64,000 nucleotides of DNA, taken from NCBI GenBank assembly GCA_963819785.1, contig CAWFXW010000022.1, forward strand, positions 186,001-250,000. The letters run 5' to 3'. Each line of letters opens with the position of its first letter. The stretch's first letter is position 1. This document shows positions 27,662-35,925 of the stretch, piece after piece. The stretch comes from Palsa-504 sp963819785 (GTDB taxonomy: Bacteria > Actinomycetota > Actinomycetes > Streptosporangiales > Streptosporangiaceae). A program made the position numbers and the translations under genes. The notes beneath the pieces are model-generated. The model did no database searches. It saw nothing but the letters and a program-made list of their open reading frames with translations, and was not told the origin of the DNA.

Positions 27662-29371
27662 TCAGTGCGGGACGTCGGCCAGGATGTTCCGGTCCCAGAC
27701 CATGACCGTATAGGGACCGAAGTTGTAGACGTGAGCCGGACGGCCGAAGTACTTGCTGATCAGCGCGCGTGGCTCCCAGTTGTTCTTGAAGCCCGGCACG
27801 CTGGACAGGACCACGAAGTTGGCCTGCTCGGTGGCCGGGTCGTACCACGCGGGCTTGGCCAGCCACAGGTCCGGCCGCAGCGTGGACTTCAGCAGCGCCC
27901 TGACCTTGACCTGCCCGCCGCTCTGGACCGTGACGATGCTGCTCTCCCAGTAGCCGCCAAGACCGTAGGTGAGGTGATGGGCCTGCAGCCAGGCCGCGAC
28001 GCGCGAGAAGGACGCGGGCGATTCGGGCTGGGCCACGTTGTGCGCCAGACCGCCCAGGTAGCCGGCCAGGACCACCACCCCCGCCCCGTACGCGACGGCG
28101 CGGGCCCGCCGGGCCAGCAGGCCGGGGGCCCGCGCGCCCGCGGGCCGCTGTGTGGCCAGCACCGGAGTGGCTAGCATCCGGGCAGCCAGCGCCGCCCCGA
28201 GCGGGGCGACGTCGGCGACCTCGTGCGGGCCTTGCGAGCCCGCGCTGGTCAGCACGAACAACGCGATGTTGAGCACGATGGCCACGCCCAGGACCTGGTC
28301 GACCAGGGCGGCGCCAGAGAAGAACCGCCGGACTAGCAGGAGCAGGGCCAGCGCGACCAGGCCCAGGCCGACCATGTGGAGCAGCGCCGTGTAATAAGGC
28401 CCTCCGGACAGCCCGCGGTAGTCGGCCCCGAAGATCTGCGGCACCGCCCACAGCGAGTGCAGGCTGGCCGGGAAGTCGTGCAGGTTGAACGTGAACGGCA
28501 CCGGAGCCACCACGTAGCCGCCCAGGGCCCGGATGATCCGCTCCGCGACCCACGCCAGCCCGGCGGCCGCGGCCGCGGCCACGATCAGGGACAGTTCGTA
28601 CCGTCGCGTGGCGAAGGCCCGGGACAGGCTGCGTTCCCGGACGGCGCCCTCGATGATCCGCAGGACGCACACCCCGACCAGCGGCGCCACCGCGATGATG
28701 AGGACGATCTGGTCGGCGATGAGCACCCAGGCCAGCCCCAGGCCGGCCAGCACATGCACCCACCCAAGGGGGGTCCGGGGGGATGGGTCGCCCCGGGAAG
28801 AAGACTGCGGCGCGCGGTCCAGCAGGAGAAAGATGAGCAGGACCGGGACCGCGGTGCCGATGTGGCCGATGGTCAGGATCAGGGCGGTCACGCCGGGGCC
28901 GAGCTGCGGCGCCAGGATGATCCCGGCCGCGATCGCCATCCTGGCCACCGCCCCCCGGCTGGTGAACCCGCCCCGGGCCAGCAGCACGGCGAGCACCACG
29001 GCCAGCGTGTAGCTCATCGCCGCCGCGATATGCGCGGTGTCCGGATGCACGCCGAACAGGAGCTCGAGCAGGGCGTACTGCGGGACCTCGGTGGTATAGA
29101 ACGACACGTCGGTCAGGTACCAGCCGTGCAGCAGCAGGTTGCCGTGCAGCAGGTCCGAGGCCGCGAGCAAGACGTTGGCCTCGTCGGAGTTCTCCGGGAC
29201 GGTCCGTGACAGCCTGAGGTATACGACGAACAAGGCCGCCGCGGCCAGGACGAACGCGGCCACCTCGATCCAGCGGCGGCGGCTCGCGGGCCACGGCGAT
29301 CGCGTGCGGCCCGGCCCTACCGCCTCGTCCGACGGGGGTTCCGTCTCGGTTCCCGCGCGCAGCACGCCCAT
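27662..29371 (-). CDS. Family A polytopic membrane protein, paralogue A4, carrying an in-frame repeat insert
   Basis: This 569-aa protein has the signature ENSDEANVLLAASDLLHGN and SFYTTEVPQYALLE, about ten helices and the C-terminal domain (GLGGYWESSIVTV, YTVMVWDRNIL). Between two helices, at about residues 188-203, it contains SRGDPSPRTPLG, encoded by a copy of the dispersed GC-rich element (28766-28803). The closest paralogue A1 has no such residues at the matching loop (DRAAARPHWYVPV), so the element looks inserted. The gene is divergent from B2 at 29527. Confidence 0.77.
   Translation of the reverse strand: MGVLRAGTETEPPSDEAVGPGRTRSPWPASRRRWIEVAAFVLAAAALFVVYLRLSRTVPENSDEANVLLAASDLLHGNLLLHGWYLTDVSFYTTEVPQYALLELLFGVHPDTAHIAAAMSYTLAVVLAVLLARGGFTSRGAVARMAIAAGIILAPQLGPGVTALILTIGHIGTAVPVLLIFLLLDRAPQSSSRGDPSPRTPLGWVHVLAGLGLAWVLIADQIVLIIAVAPLVGVCVLRIIEGAVRERSLSRAFATRRYELSLIVAAAAAAGLAWVAERIIRALGGYVVAPVPFTFNLHDFPASLHSLWAVPQIFGADYRGLSGGPYYTALLHMVGLGLVALALLLLVRRFFSGAALVDQVLGVAIVLNIALFVLTSAGSQGPHEVADVAPLGAALAARMLATPVLATQRPAGARAPGLLARRARAVAYGAGVVVLAGYLGGLAHNVAQPESPASFSRVAAWLQAHHLTYGLGGYWESSIVTVQSGGQVKVRALLKSTLRPDLWLAKPAWYDPATEQANFVVLSSVPGFKNNWEPRALISKYFGRPAHVYNFGPYTVMVWDRNILADVPH
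28766..28803 (-). repeat. Dispersed GC-rich palindromic element, copy 3 (inside A4)
   Basis: Read on the minus strand it matches copy 4 (32274-32318) almost base for base in its core and resembles copy 1 with its left flank. It encodes SRGDPSPRTPLG in the A4 frame. Confidence 0.7.
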
Positions 29372-29526
29372 GGAACCCGGAGTTTAGCCGACCGGCCAGC
29401 ACACGACCTTGCCCTCGCGCTCACCTCATCGTCTTAATGACAGCGATGCCCCGCACGCGCTAGAGTCACGCCAGCGTCGCGGCGGTGTGACTAGGCCTGG
29501 GCCCGCCCTTCCCGAAGGAATGGACG

Positions 29527-30780
29527 ATGCCTGGTCAGGAGCTCGTGGTAGCACATGCTGACGCACCTGGGGATGACGGCCAGCCGCGGCCCAGGTCGCT
29601 GATCACGCTCACCGACCAGCCGGCCATCACGGGCTCGATCGCCCTGCTCGCCGCGCTGGCCTTCGTCCTGGCTCGCCTGCAGCTGTGGGCCAAGGGCGAC
29701 ATCAGCAGGTTCATACTGGTCGGGCGGCATTTCGCGACCGTGCCGCAGTTGCCGCCTGGTATCGCCGTGTCGCCGACCTACGGCTACGACGGGCAGTTCT
29801 ACTACCGGCTGGCGCTCAACCCGGGCAACTTCAGCCACATCGCGTACGGCATCAGGCTCGACCAGCCCTACCGGGTCATGCGGATCGGCTATCCGTGGCT
29901 GACCTGGCTGGTCTCCGTCGGCCAGCATGTCCTGGTTCCGGTCATGCTCGTGGTCGTCAACATCGTCGCCATCGGCGTCATGGGCTACCTGGGCGGGATG
30001 TTCGCGCGGCAGAGCGGCCGGCACGCGCTGGCCGGGCTGGTCATCCCGGCGTACTTCGGCCTGCTCACAAGCGTGTCCCGGGACACGGCCGAGCCGCTCG
30101 CCGCCGCCTGCCTGCTGGGCGGGCTGCTGGCCGTCCGGGCGCGCCGGCCCGTGCTGGCCGGGCTGCTGCTGGCCTGCGGCGCGCTGTCCAGGGAAACGGT
30201 CATGGTCGCCGTGGCCGCGATCTTCATCATCCGGGTGGCAGGCGTGGCCCGCGGCCGGGAGCCAGCCAGGCCGCTGCGCGCCGACCTGGCCTGGCTGCTG
30301 CCGACCGTGGTGTTCGTGGCCTGGGAGGCCGTCGTCAAGGTCATCACGGGAAGCGTCCCGGTCCTGGCCGACAGCGACCGCAACGCCGCCAAGCCGTTTA
30401 TCGCCCCGCTCAAGGCGCTGACGTCAAACCTGCACCACCTCAGCCTGCACCCGTTCGACCAGTACAACGTCTGGTTCCTGGAGATCGTGATCCTGGCCTT
30501 GTTCGCGCTCGCGGCCCTGTTGTCCTGGCGGTCGACGAATGCGCCCGTGCACGAACGGCTCGCGCTGGTCCTGTACATGATCGAGATCTGCGTCGTCGCG
30601 CCGAGCACCTGGAGCAGCCTGGACGCCGACCTGCGGTCGTTCATCGAGGTCTACCTGCTGGCCGCGATCATCCTCCTGGGCACGCCCCTGCGCCGCCTGC
30701 GCTCCTGGCTGCCCTACCTCGGGCTGCTGCTGATCGCGGCGCTCATCGTGGTCACGCAGCGCCGGCTCACCCTGTCCTGA
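29527..30780 (+). CDS. Family B polytopic membrane protein, paralogue B2
   Basis: The 417-aa protein aligns over its length with B1: LQLWAKGDISRF, GYDGQFYYRLALNP, YRVMRIGYPWLTWLV, YLGGMFARQSGRHAL, SRDTAEPLAAACLLGGLLA and FIEVYLLAAIILLGTPL. About nine membrane helices are present. It is divergent from A4, repeating the A1/B1 arrangement 11 kb away. Function unknown; a role in surface glycan assembly is inferred from the company it keeps. Confidence 0.77.
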   Translation: MPGQELVVAHADAPGDDGQPRPRSLITLTDQPAITGSIALLAALAFVLARLQLWAKGDISRFILVGRHFATVPQLPPGIAVSPTYGYDGQFYYRLALNPGNFSHIAYGIRLDQPYRVMRIGYPWLTWLVSVGQHVLVPVMLVVVNIVAIGVMGYLGGMFARQSGRHALAGLVIPAYFGLLTSVSRDTAEPLAAACLLGGLLAVRARRPVLAGLLLACGALSRETVMVAVAAIFIIRVAGVARGREPARPLRADLAWLLPTVVFVAWEAVVKVITGSVPVLADSDRNAAKPFIAPLKALTSNLHHLSLHPFDQYNVWFLEIVILALFALAALLSWRSTNAPVHERLALVLYMIEICVVAPSTWSSLDADLRSFIEVYLLAAIILLGTPLRRLRSWLPYLGLLLIAALIVVTQRRLTLS

Positions 30781-30804
30781 CCAACGCTGTCCTGACCGCT
30801 GGCC

Positions 30805-32265
30805 CTACCAGTTGGTGGCGATGTACTTGGTCTCGGTGAACTCCAGGAGTCCCTCGTGCGCGCCCTCGCGCCCGATGCCGGACTGCTTGACGCCGCCGAA
30901 CGGCGCCGCGGGGTCCGACACCAGACCGCGGTTGAGCCCGACCATGCCGGCCTCCAGCGCCTCCGACACCCGCAGGCCGCGGCCCAGGTCGCGGGTATAG
31001 ACGTAGGAGACCAGGCCGAACTCGGTGTCGTTGGCCCAGTTGACGGCGTCGGCTTCGGCGGTGAACCTGACCACGGGTGCCACCGGGCCGAAGATCTCGG
31101 TGCCGAGGATGCTGGCGTCCGGCGGGACCTGGTCGATGACGGTCGGCTGGTAGAAGTAGCCGCGCCGGTCCGGCGCCCGGCCGCCGGTGACCACCTTGCC
31201 GCCGTCGGCGGTGGCCGACTCGACGAGCTCGGCCACCTTGCTCCGGGTCGGCTCGTTGACCAGCGGGCCCACATCGGTGCCCTCGTCCAGGCCGGGCCCG
31301 ACGATCATGCGGTCCAGGCGGGCGGCGAACGCCCGGCTGAACTCGTCGGCGACCGCCTCGTGCACGTAGAAGCGGTTGGCCGCGGTGCAGGCCTCGCCGC
31401 CGTTGCGCATCTTGGCGATCAGGGCCCCTTCGACGGCGGCGTCGATGTCCGCGTCCTCGAAGATGATGAACGGCGCGTTGCCGCCGAGCTCCATCGAGCA
31501 GTTCACCACGGTGTCGGCCGCTTCGCGCAGCAGGACCCGGCCCACCTCGGTCGACCCGGTGAAGGACAGCTTGCGCACCCGCGGGTCGTTCAGCATGGCC
31601 GACACCACCGCACCGGATTTGCGCGAGGTCAGGACGTTGACCACGCCGTCCGGCACGCCCGCCCGGCCCAGCAGGTCGGCGATGTACAGCGCGGTGAGCG
31701 GCGTCTCCGAGGCCGGCTTGAGCACGACCGTACAGCCCGCGGCCAGCGCCGGGCCGATCTTGCGGGTCGCCATGGCGGCGGGGAAGTTCCAGGGAGTGAC
31801 CAGCACGGAGACGCCGACCGGCTGGCGCATGACCAGGATCTTGTTGGCCCCGGACGGGGCCTGCATCAGCACGCCCTCCATCCGGACCGCCTCTTCGGCG
31901 TACCAGCGGAAGAACTCGGCCGAGTAGGCAGCCTCGGCCTTGGCGTCGCGCAGGGCCTTGCCGTTCTCGGTGGTCATCAGCCGGGCGAGCGGGTCGGCGT
32001 TCTCCGTCATCAGCTCGAAGGTCCGGCGCAGGCACTCGGCGCGCTGCCGCGGCGGGGTCGCCGCCCAGCCGGCCAGCGCGTCCTGCGCCGCCGCGACCGC
32101 GTCGAGGGCGTCTTCGACGGTCCCGTTGGCCACCTCGGCCACCGCGTTCTCCGTGGCCGGGTCGATGACCGGAAGCGTTTCGCTTCCCCGCCCCCTGGTC
32201 CACTCCCCGCCGATCAGCAGGTCCGTGGGTACCTCGATCCCAGCCAGTTCGGCCCGGTTGCTCAT
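30805..32265 (-). CDS. gabD: NAD(P)-dependent succinate-semialdehyde dehydrogenase family protein
   Basis: This 486-aa aldehyde dehydrogenase has VTPWNFPAA (Asn160), LKPASETPLTA (Lys183), FTGSTEVGR, MELGGNAP (Glu259) and catalytic Cys293 in GGEACTAANRF. The C-terminal FGGVKQSGIGREGAHEGL and the succinate-semialdehyde-like pattern favour GabD, which makes succinate from succinate semialdehyde. It is the last gene of the operon and its ATG overlaps the E1 beta stop by 4 bp. A broader semialdehyde substrate is possible given its neighbours. Confidence 0.9.
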   Translation of the reverse strand: MSNRAELAGIEVPTDLLIGGEWTRGRGSETLPVIDPATENAVAEVANGTVEDALDAVAAAQDALAGWAATPPRQRAECLRRTFELMTENADPLARLMTTENGKALRDAKAEAAYSAEFFRWYAEEAVRMEGVLMQAPSGANKILVMRQPVGVSVLVTPWNFPAAMATRKIGPALAAGCTVVLKPASETPLTALYIADLLGRAGVPDGVVNVLTSRKSGAVVSAMLNDPRVRKLSFTGSTEVGRVLLREAADTVVNCSMELGGNAPFIIFEDADIDAAVEGALIAKMRNGGEACTAANRFYVHEAVADEFSRAFAARLDRMIVGPGLDEGTDVGPLVNEPTRSKVAELVESATADGGKVVTGGRAPDRRGYFYQPTVIDQVPPDASILGTEIFGPVAPVVRFTAEADAVNWANDTEFGLVSYVYTRDLGRGLRVSEALEAGMVGLNRGLVSDPAAPFGGVKQSGIGREGAHEGLLEFTETKYIATNW

Positions 32266-33284
32266 GATTTCCTCCCGAGGGGGGTCCGGGGGGATGGGTC
32301 CCCCCGGGAGAAAAGACTCTTGCGCACGGTCTCGGTGATTCTGTCCGCCGAGGGCAGTACGTAGTCTTCGAGCTTATCTGCGGCAGGTAGCGGGATATGA
32401 GGGGTGGTGATGCGAACTGGCGGTCCGGTGAGCGCGCCGTAGGCCTCCTCGGCCACGATCGAGACGATCTCCGCGCCCCAGCCGCACAGCCGCGGGTTCT
32501 CCTCGACCGTGAACAGCCGGCCGGTATTGGCCACCTCGGCCAGGATCGTCCGCGTGTCCAGCGGGACCAGCGACCGCACGTCGACCACGGTGACCTCGAT
32601 GCCGTGCTCGGACAGCCGCTCGGCGGCCTTCATCGCCCGCGGCACCATGGCGGCCAGGGCCAGGATCGTCGCGTCCCCGCCGTGGCGCAGCACCGTGGCC
32701 CGGCCGAGCTCGTCGATCACCTCGCCGTCGGGCACCTCGGCCTTGCTCGCCATCAGGCCCTTGTGCTCGAAGAAAATGACCGGATCGGGGTCGCGGATGG
32801 CCGCGGCGAGCAGCCCGACGACGTCGCGCGGGGTCGACGGGGCCACGACCTTCAGGCCCGGCACGGCCATGGCCCAGTTCTCCACCGACTGGGAGTGCTG
32901 GGCCCCGAACCGCACCCCGGCCCCGTTGGCGCACCGGACGACCAGCGGCAGCGTCAGCTGGCCGTCGGACATGTACCTGATCTTGGCCATCTCGTTGGCG
33001 ATCAGGTCCCAGCAGACGGCGAAGAAGTCGCTGAACATAATCTCGGCGATCGGCCGCAGGCCGGTCATCGCGGCACCCACCGCGGCTCCGAGGATGGCCT
33101 GCTCACTGATCGGGGTGTCCCGGACCCGGTCCGGGCCGAACTCCTCGAGCAGGCCGACCGTCGTCTTGAACACCCCGCCTGCCGCCGCCACGTCCTCGCC
33201 GAGGAACACGACGTCGGGGTCGCGCCGCATCTCCTGTGCGATACCCCGGGCCACTGCCTCGCGGTAAGTGATTACTGCCACCAC
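32262..33284 (-). CDS. 2-oxoacid dehydrogenase E1 component, beta subunit
   Basis: The 340-aa protein starts at one of two adjacent GTG codons (33284 or 33281, the latter better spaced from GGAG). It shows the transketolase-like Pyr and C-terminal domains: DVVFLGEDVAAAGGVFK, RVRDTPISEQAILGAAVGAA, EIMFSDFFAVCWD and DVRSLVPLDTRTI. It pairs with the alpha subunit encoded 273 bp upstream to decarboxylate a pyruvate-like or branched-chain 2-oxoacid. Its last residues, SRGDPSPRTPLGRKS, come from the dispersed element at 32274-32318, which therefore supplies a new C-terminus. Confidence 0.93.
   Translation of the reverse strand: MVAVITYREAVARGIAQEMRRDPDVVFLGEDVAAAGGVFKTTVGLLEEFGPDRVRDTPISEQAILGAAVGAAMTGLRPIAEIMFSDFFAVCWDLIANEMAKIRYMSDGQLTLPLVVRCANGAGVRFGAQHSQSVENWAMAVPGLKVVAPSTPRDVVGLLAAAIRDPDPVIFFEHKGLMASKAEVPDGEVIDELGRATVLRHGGDATILALAAMVPRAMKAAERLSEHGIEVTVVDVRSLVPLDTRTILAEVANTGRLFTVEENPRLCGWGAEIVSIVAEEAYGALTGPPVRITTPHIPLPAADKLEDYVLPSADRITETVRKSLFSRGDPSPRTPLGRKS
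32274..32318 (-). repeat. Dispersed GC-rich palindromic element, copy 4 (3' end of E1 beta)
   Basis: On the minus strand its core matches copy 3 closely and it shares the left flank AGTCTTTTC-like sequence with copies 1 and 3. It encodes SRGDPSPRTPLG in the E1 beta frame and ends just before the stop, without disturbing the overlap with gabD. Confidence 0.7.
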
Positions 33285-33326
33285 GGCTCCGTTCGGTCAA
33301 AACTGGTTTTTGAACTTGACGGCGGG

Positions 33327-33557
33327 TCAGGTGATTACGGCGATGACCGTGGCCACGGGCACGGTCTCGCCCTGCTGGACGCGGATCTCGGACAGGACGC
33401 CGGTGACGGGCGCGGGGATCTCGGTGTCCACCTTGTCGGTGCCGATCTCGAGCAGCGGCTCGCCCTCGGTCACCGCCTCGCCGACCTGCTTGAACCACTC
33501 GTTGACGGTGCCCTCGTCGACGGTTTCGCCCATCCGGGGCATGACCACCTCGGTCAT
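33327..33557 (-). CDS. Free-standing lipoyl (biotinyl-lipoyl) carrier protein
   Basis: The 76-aa protein consists of one lipoyl domain and nothing else: VMPRMGETVDEGTV at the start, the lipoylation site Lys42 in IGTDKVDTEIPAP, and GVLSEIRVQQGETV at the end. The ATG at 33557 overlaps the E1 alpha stop by one base (TGATG) and follows GGAGGA. It should carry the acyl group made by E1 alpha/beta. The usual E2 peripheral-subunit-binding and acyltransferase domains are missing, so the acyl acceptor step must be provided elsewhere. Confidence 0.9.
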   Translation of the reverse strand: MTEVVMPRMGETVDEGTVNEWFKQVGEAVTEGEPLLEIGTDKVDTEIPAPVTGVLSEIRVQQGETVPVATVIAVIT

Positions 33558-34543
33558 CAGTTCCTCCAGGAGTGGCCGCCGTCGGCCCACACGTTGGTGT
33601 CGGCCAGCTCGAGACGGGGCTCGGCCCCGGCCTTGGCCTCCTCGGTGGCGCGGTCCACCGCGTCCCGGGCGTTCTTGTCGATCGCGTCCAGGGTCGCCTC
33701 GTCCACGCCGCGGCCGATGAGGACCTGGCGGTAGGCGGGCAGCGGATCGCGGGCCAGCCACGCCTTGACCTCCTCGTCGGGCCGGTACTTGCCCGGGTCG
33801 GCGCGGGAGTGGCCGCCGTGCCGGTAGGTGACGGCCTCGATCAGCGAGGGACCGCCGCCGCCGCGGGCCCGGGCGATGGCGGCCTGCGCGGTGCGATAGA
33901 CCGCCTCCACGTCGTTCCCGTCCACCACGACCGGCTCCAGCCCGTAGGAGGCGGCGCGGTCGGCGGCGGGCCGCGGCACGGCGGTCACCGTCCCGATCGC
34001 GGTGTACTCCATGTACTGGTTGTTCTCGCAGATGAAGACGACCGGCAGCTTCCAGACCGCGGCCAGGTTCAGCGCCTCGTGGAAGGCGCCGATGTTGGTC
34101 GCCCCGTCGCCCAGGAAGCACACCGTGACCTGCTTGGTCCCCCGGTAGAGAGCCGACCAGGCCGAGCCGTTGGCGATCACGAGCTGCGCGCCGATGATCG
34201 CGTAGGCGCCCAGGATGCCGTGGGAGACGTCGAGCAGGTGCATCGAGCCGCCCTTGCCGTGCATGAGGCCGTTCTCGCGGCCGAGCAGTTCGGCCATGAC
34301 CGGGGTCATCGGGGTGCCGCGGGCGAGCACGTGGTTGTGGCCGCGGTAGGTGGTGAACGTGTAGTCGTCGGCGTTCATCGCCTGTGACACTCCGGCCGCG
34401 ACCGCCTCCTGGCCGGTGCCCAGGTGCGTCGTCCCCTTGACCAGGTTCTGCAGGAACAGGTCGTGCGCGCGCTTTTCGAACAGCCGGAGTTCGGTCATCT
34501 TCCGGTACATCTCGAGTGCGGTGGCCTCGTCTATTTCCGGCAC
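33557..34543 (-). CDS. 2-oxoacid dehydrogenase E1 component, alpha subunit
   Basis: This 328-aa protein starts at GTG 34543. The thiamine-diphosphate motif runs from GDGATNIGAFHEALN (145-159) to CENN (172-175), HGKGGSMHLLD marks the active-site loop, and YRHGGHSRADPGKYR the mobile loop near the C-terminus. With E1 beta it forms the alpha2beta2 decarboxylase of pyruvate/acetoin/branched-chain complexes. The short N-terminus and HLGTGQEAVAAG favour the acetoin/pyruvate branch. Substrate not assigned. Confidence 0.94.
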   Translation of the reverse strand: MPEIDEATALEMYRKMTELRLFEKRAHDLFLQNLVKGTTHLGTGQEAVAAGVSQAMNADDYTFTTYRGHNHVLARGTPMTPVMAELLGRENGLMHGKGGSMHLLDVSHGILGAYAIIGAQLVIANGSAWSALYRGTKQVTVCFLGDGATNIGAFHEALNLAAVWKLPVVFICENNQYMEYTAIGTVTAVPRPAADRAASYGLEPVVVDGNDVEAVYRTAQAAIARARGGGGPSLIEAVTYRHGGHSRADPGKYRPDEEVKAWLARDPLPAYRQVLIGRGVDEATLDAIDKNARDAVDRATEEAKAGAEPRLELADTNVWADGGHSWRN

Positions 34544-34571
34544 GGTGATCGCCTTTGTCTATTTTTCGGAG

Positions 34572-35822
34572 TCAGTAGGGGTTGGTGACGTAGAGATCCT
34601 GGGCCGGGAACTTGGTCAAGATGTCCACCCCGTTCGGGCCGACCACTACCTCTTCCTCGATCCGGGCCGCCGAGCGCCCGTCGGTGGCCGGGCAGTAGGT
34701 CTCCAGCGCGAACACCATGCCCTCCTTGATCTCCAGCGGCGCGTCGAGCGAGGTGAGCCGGGAGATGATGGGGCGTTCGTGCAGGGCCAGCCCGAGGCCG
34801 TGGCCGAACTCCAGGCCGAAGGCGGTCTTCTCGTCGGCCAGGCCGATCTCGCTGGCCTCCGGCCAGAGCCGGGCCACCTGGTCGGTGGACACGCCGGGCT
34901 TGATCATGTCGATGGCGACGTCGATCCACTCGCGGGCCCGCTTGTACGCGTCCTTTTGCGGCTCGGTGGCCCAGCCCACCGCGAAGCAGCGGTAGTAGCA
35001 GGTCCGGTAGCCGTTATAGGAGTGCATGATGTCGAAGAAGGCCTGCTCGCCGGGCCGGATCATGCGGTCGGAGAAGTTGTGCGGGTGGGGGTTGCACCGC
35101 TCGCCGGAGACGGCGTTGATGCTTTCCACGTCGTCCGAGCCCATCTCGTAGAGCCGCTTGTTGGCCAAGGCGACGATCTCGTTCTCCCGTACGCCGGGCT
35201 TGAGCGCGGCGGCGATGTCCTGGTAGGTCCCGTCGACCAGGGCGGCGGCGGTGGACAGCAGGGTGATCTCGTCCCGGGACTTGATCTCGCGGGCATCCAG
35301 CATGACCTGCTGGCCGTCCCTGACTTCCAGGCCTTGCTTCTGCAACTCGAAGAAGGTGGGGATCTCGGCCCAGTCCACGCCGATGGGCTCGTTGGTGATG
35401 CCTGCTTGGGCCAGGCGGTCCTTGACCTCGGCCACCTGCTTCTGGGTGAGCCCGGAGGCGGGCGGGGCGGCGCCGCGCATGGTGGTGAAGGACGCGATGC
35501 AGTTCTCCGGCTTAAGCCACGGGCAGTACATCCGGTGGTGGACCGCCGCCGAGCCGAAGTCCCACAGCACCAGTTCGCCGGTGCGCGTGTACAGCGCGTA
35601 GCGGCACAGCTTGTCCCGGGTCCACTCGCCGATGGCGACGCCGGTCAGGTACCTGATGTTGTTGTTGTCGAAGACCAGCAGCGCGCCCAGCCCGGCGTTC
35701 TCCATCGCTTGCTTGGCGCGGTCCAGTCGGTAGGCCCGCAGCCTGCCGAAGTCGAGCCGCTCCTCGAAGTCGACGTTCATCCGGCCGGGGGCGGGGGCCA
35801 GGGGAAGTGCGGGTACGGCCAT
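34572..35822 (-). CDS. M24 (Xaa-Pro peptidase/creatinase)-family protein with a changed metal site
   Basis: The start at ATG 35822 follows AGGAG and gives 416 aa; a start at 35900 would run into the regulatory region. The N-terminal creatinase-like domain has LLVFDNNNIRYLTG. In the C-terminal pita-bread domain the first metal Asp is Asp264 (FFDIMHS), but the residue 11 positions on, Asp in true M24 peptidases, is Cys275 (GYRTCYYR). His341 (FGHGLGL), Glu374 (ALETYC) and the Glu in RIEEEVVV remain. It may be a non-peptidase hydrolase or use one metal. It heads the E1/lipoyl/dehydrogenase operon. Confidence 0.82.
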   Translation of the reverse strand: MAVPALPLAPAPGRMNVDFEERLDFGRLRAYRLDRAKQAMENAGLGALLVFDNNNIRYLTGVAIGEWTRDKLCRYALYTRTGELVLWDFGSAAVHHRMYCPWLKPENCIASFTTMRGAAPPASGLTQKQVAEVKDRLAQAGITNEPIGVDWAEIPTFFELQKQGLEVRDGQQVMLDAREIKSRDEITLLSTAAALVDGTYQDIAAALKPGVRENEIVALANKRLYEMGSDDVESINAVSGERCNPHPHNFSDRMIRPGEQAFFDIMHSYNGYRTCYYRCFAVGWATEPQKDAYKRAREWIDVAIDMIKPGVSTDQVARLWPEASEIGLADEKTAFGLEFGHGLGLALHERPIISRLTSLDAPLEIKEGMVFALETYCPATDGRSAARIEEEVVVGPNGVDILTKFPAQDLYVTNPY

Positions 35823-35877
35823 GGGGGACTCCTGTGCTCGTCCGCTGCTGGTTGGCTGTGCTCGTCCACCATCCAAT

Positions 35878-35925
35878 GCCGCGTGCAGTGGGACTGTCAA
35901 GACTTGCGCTGAGCCGCGTGCAGTG
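35878..35925. promoter_or_regulatory. Two 13-bp direct repeats GCCGCGTGCAGTG in the divergent promoter
   Basis: Copies at 35878-35890 and 35913-35925 start 35 bp apart, in the 115-bp gap between the M24 operon and the XRE-cupin gene. They are placed to be operators of that regulator. TAGGTT directly after the second copy could be a -10 box that would start the regulator transcript at or next to its ATG (leaderless). Confidence 0.45.

Noticed and set aside
34572..35822. Assignment of the M24 protein as DMSP lyase (DddP) or ectoine hydrolase
   Set aside because: Similarity in the N-terminal domain only; DddP keeps the Asp lost here and ectoine hydrolase lacks the His region present here.
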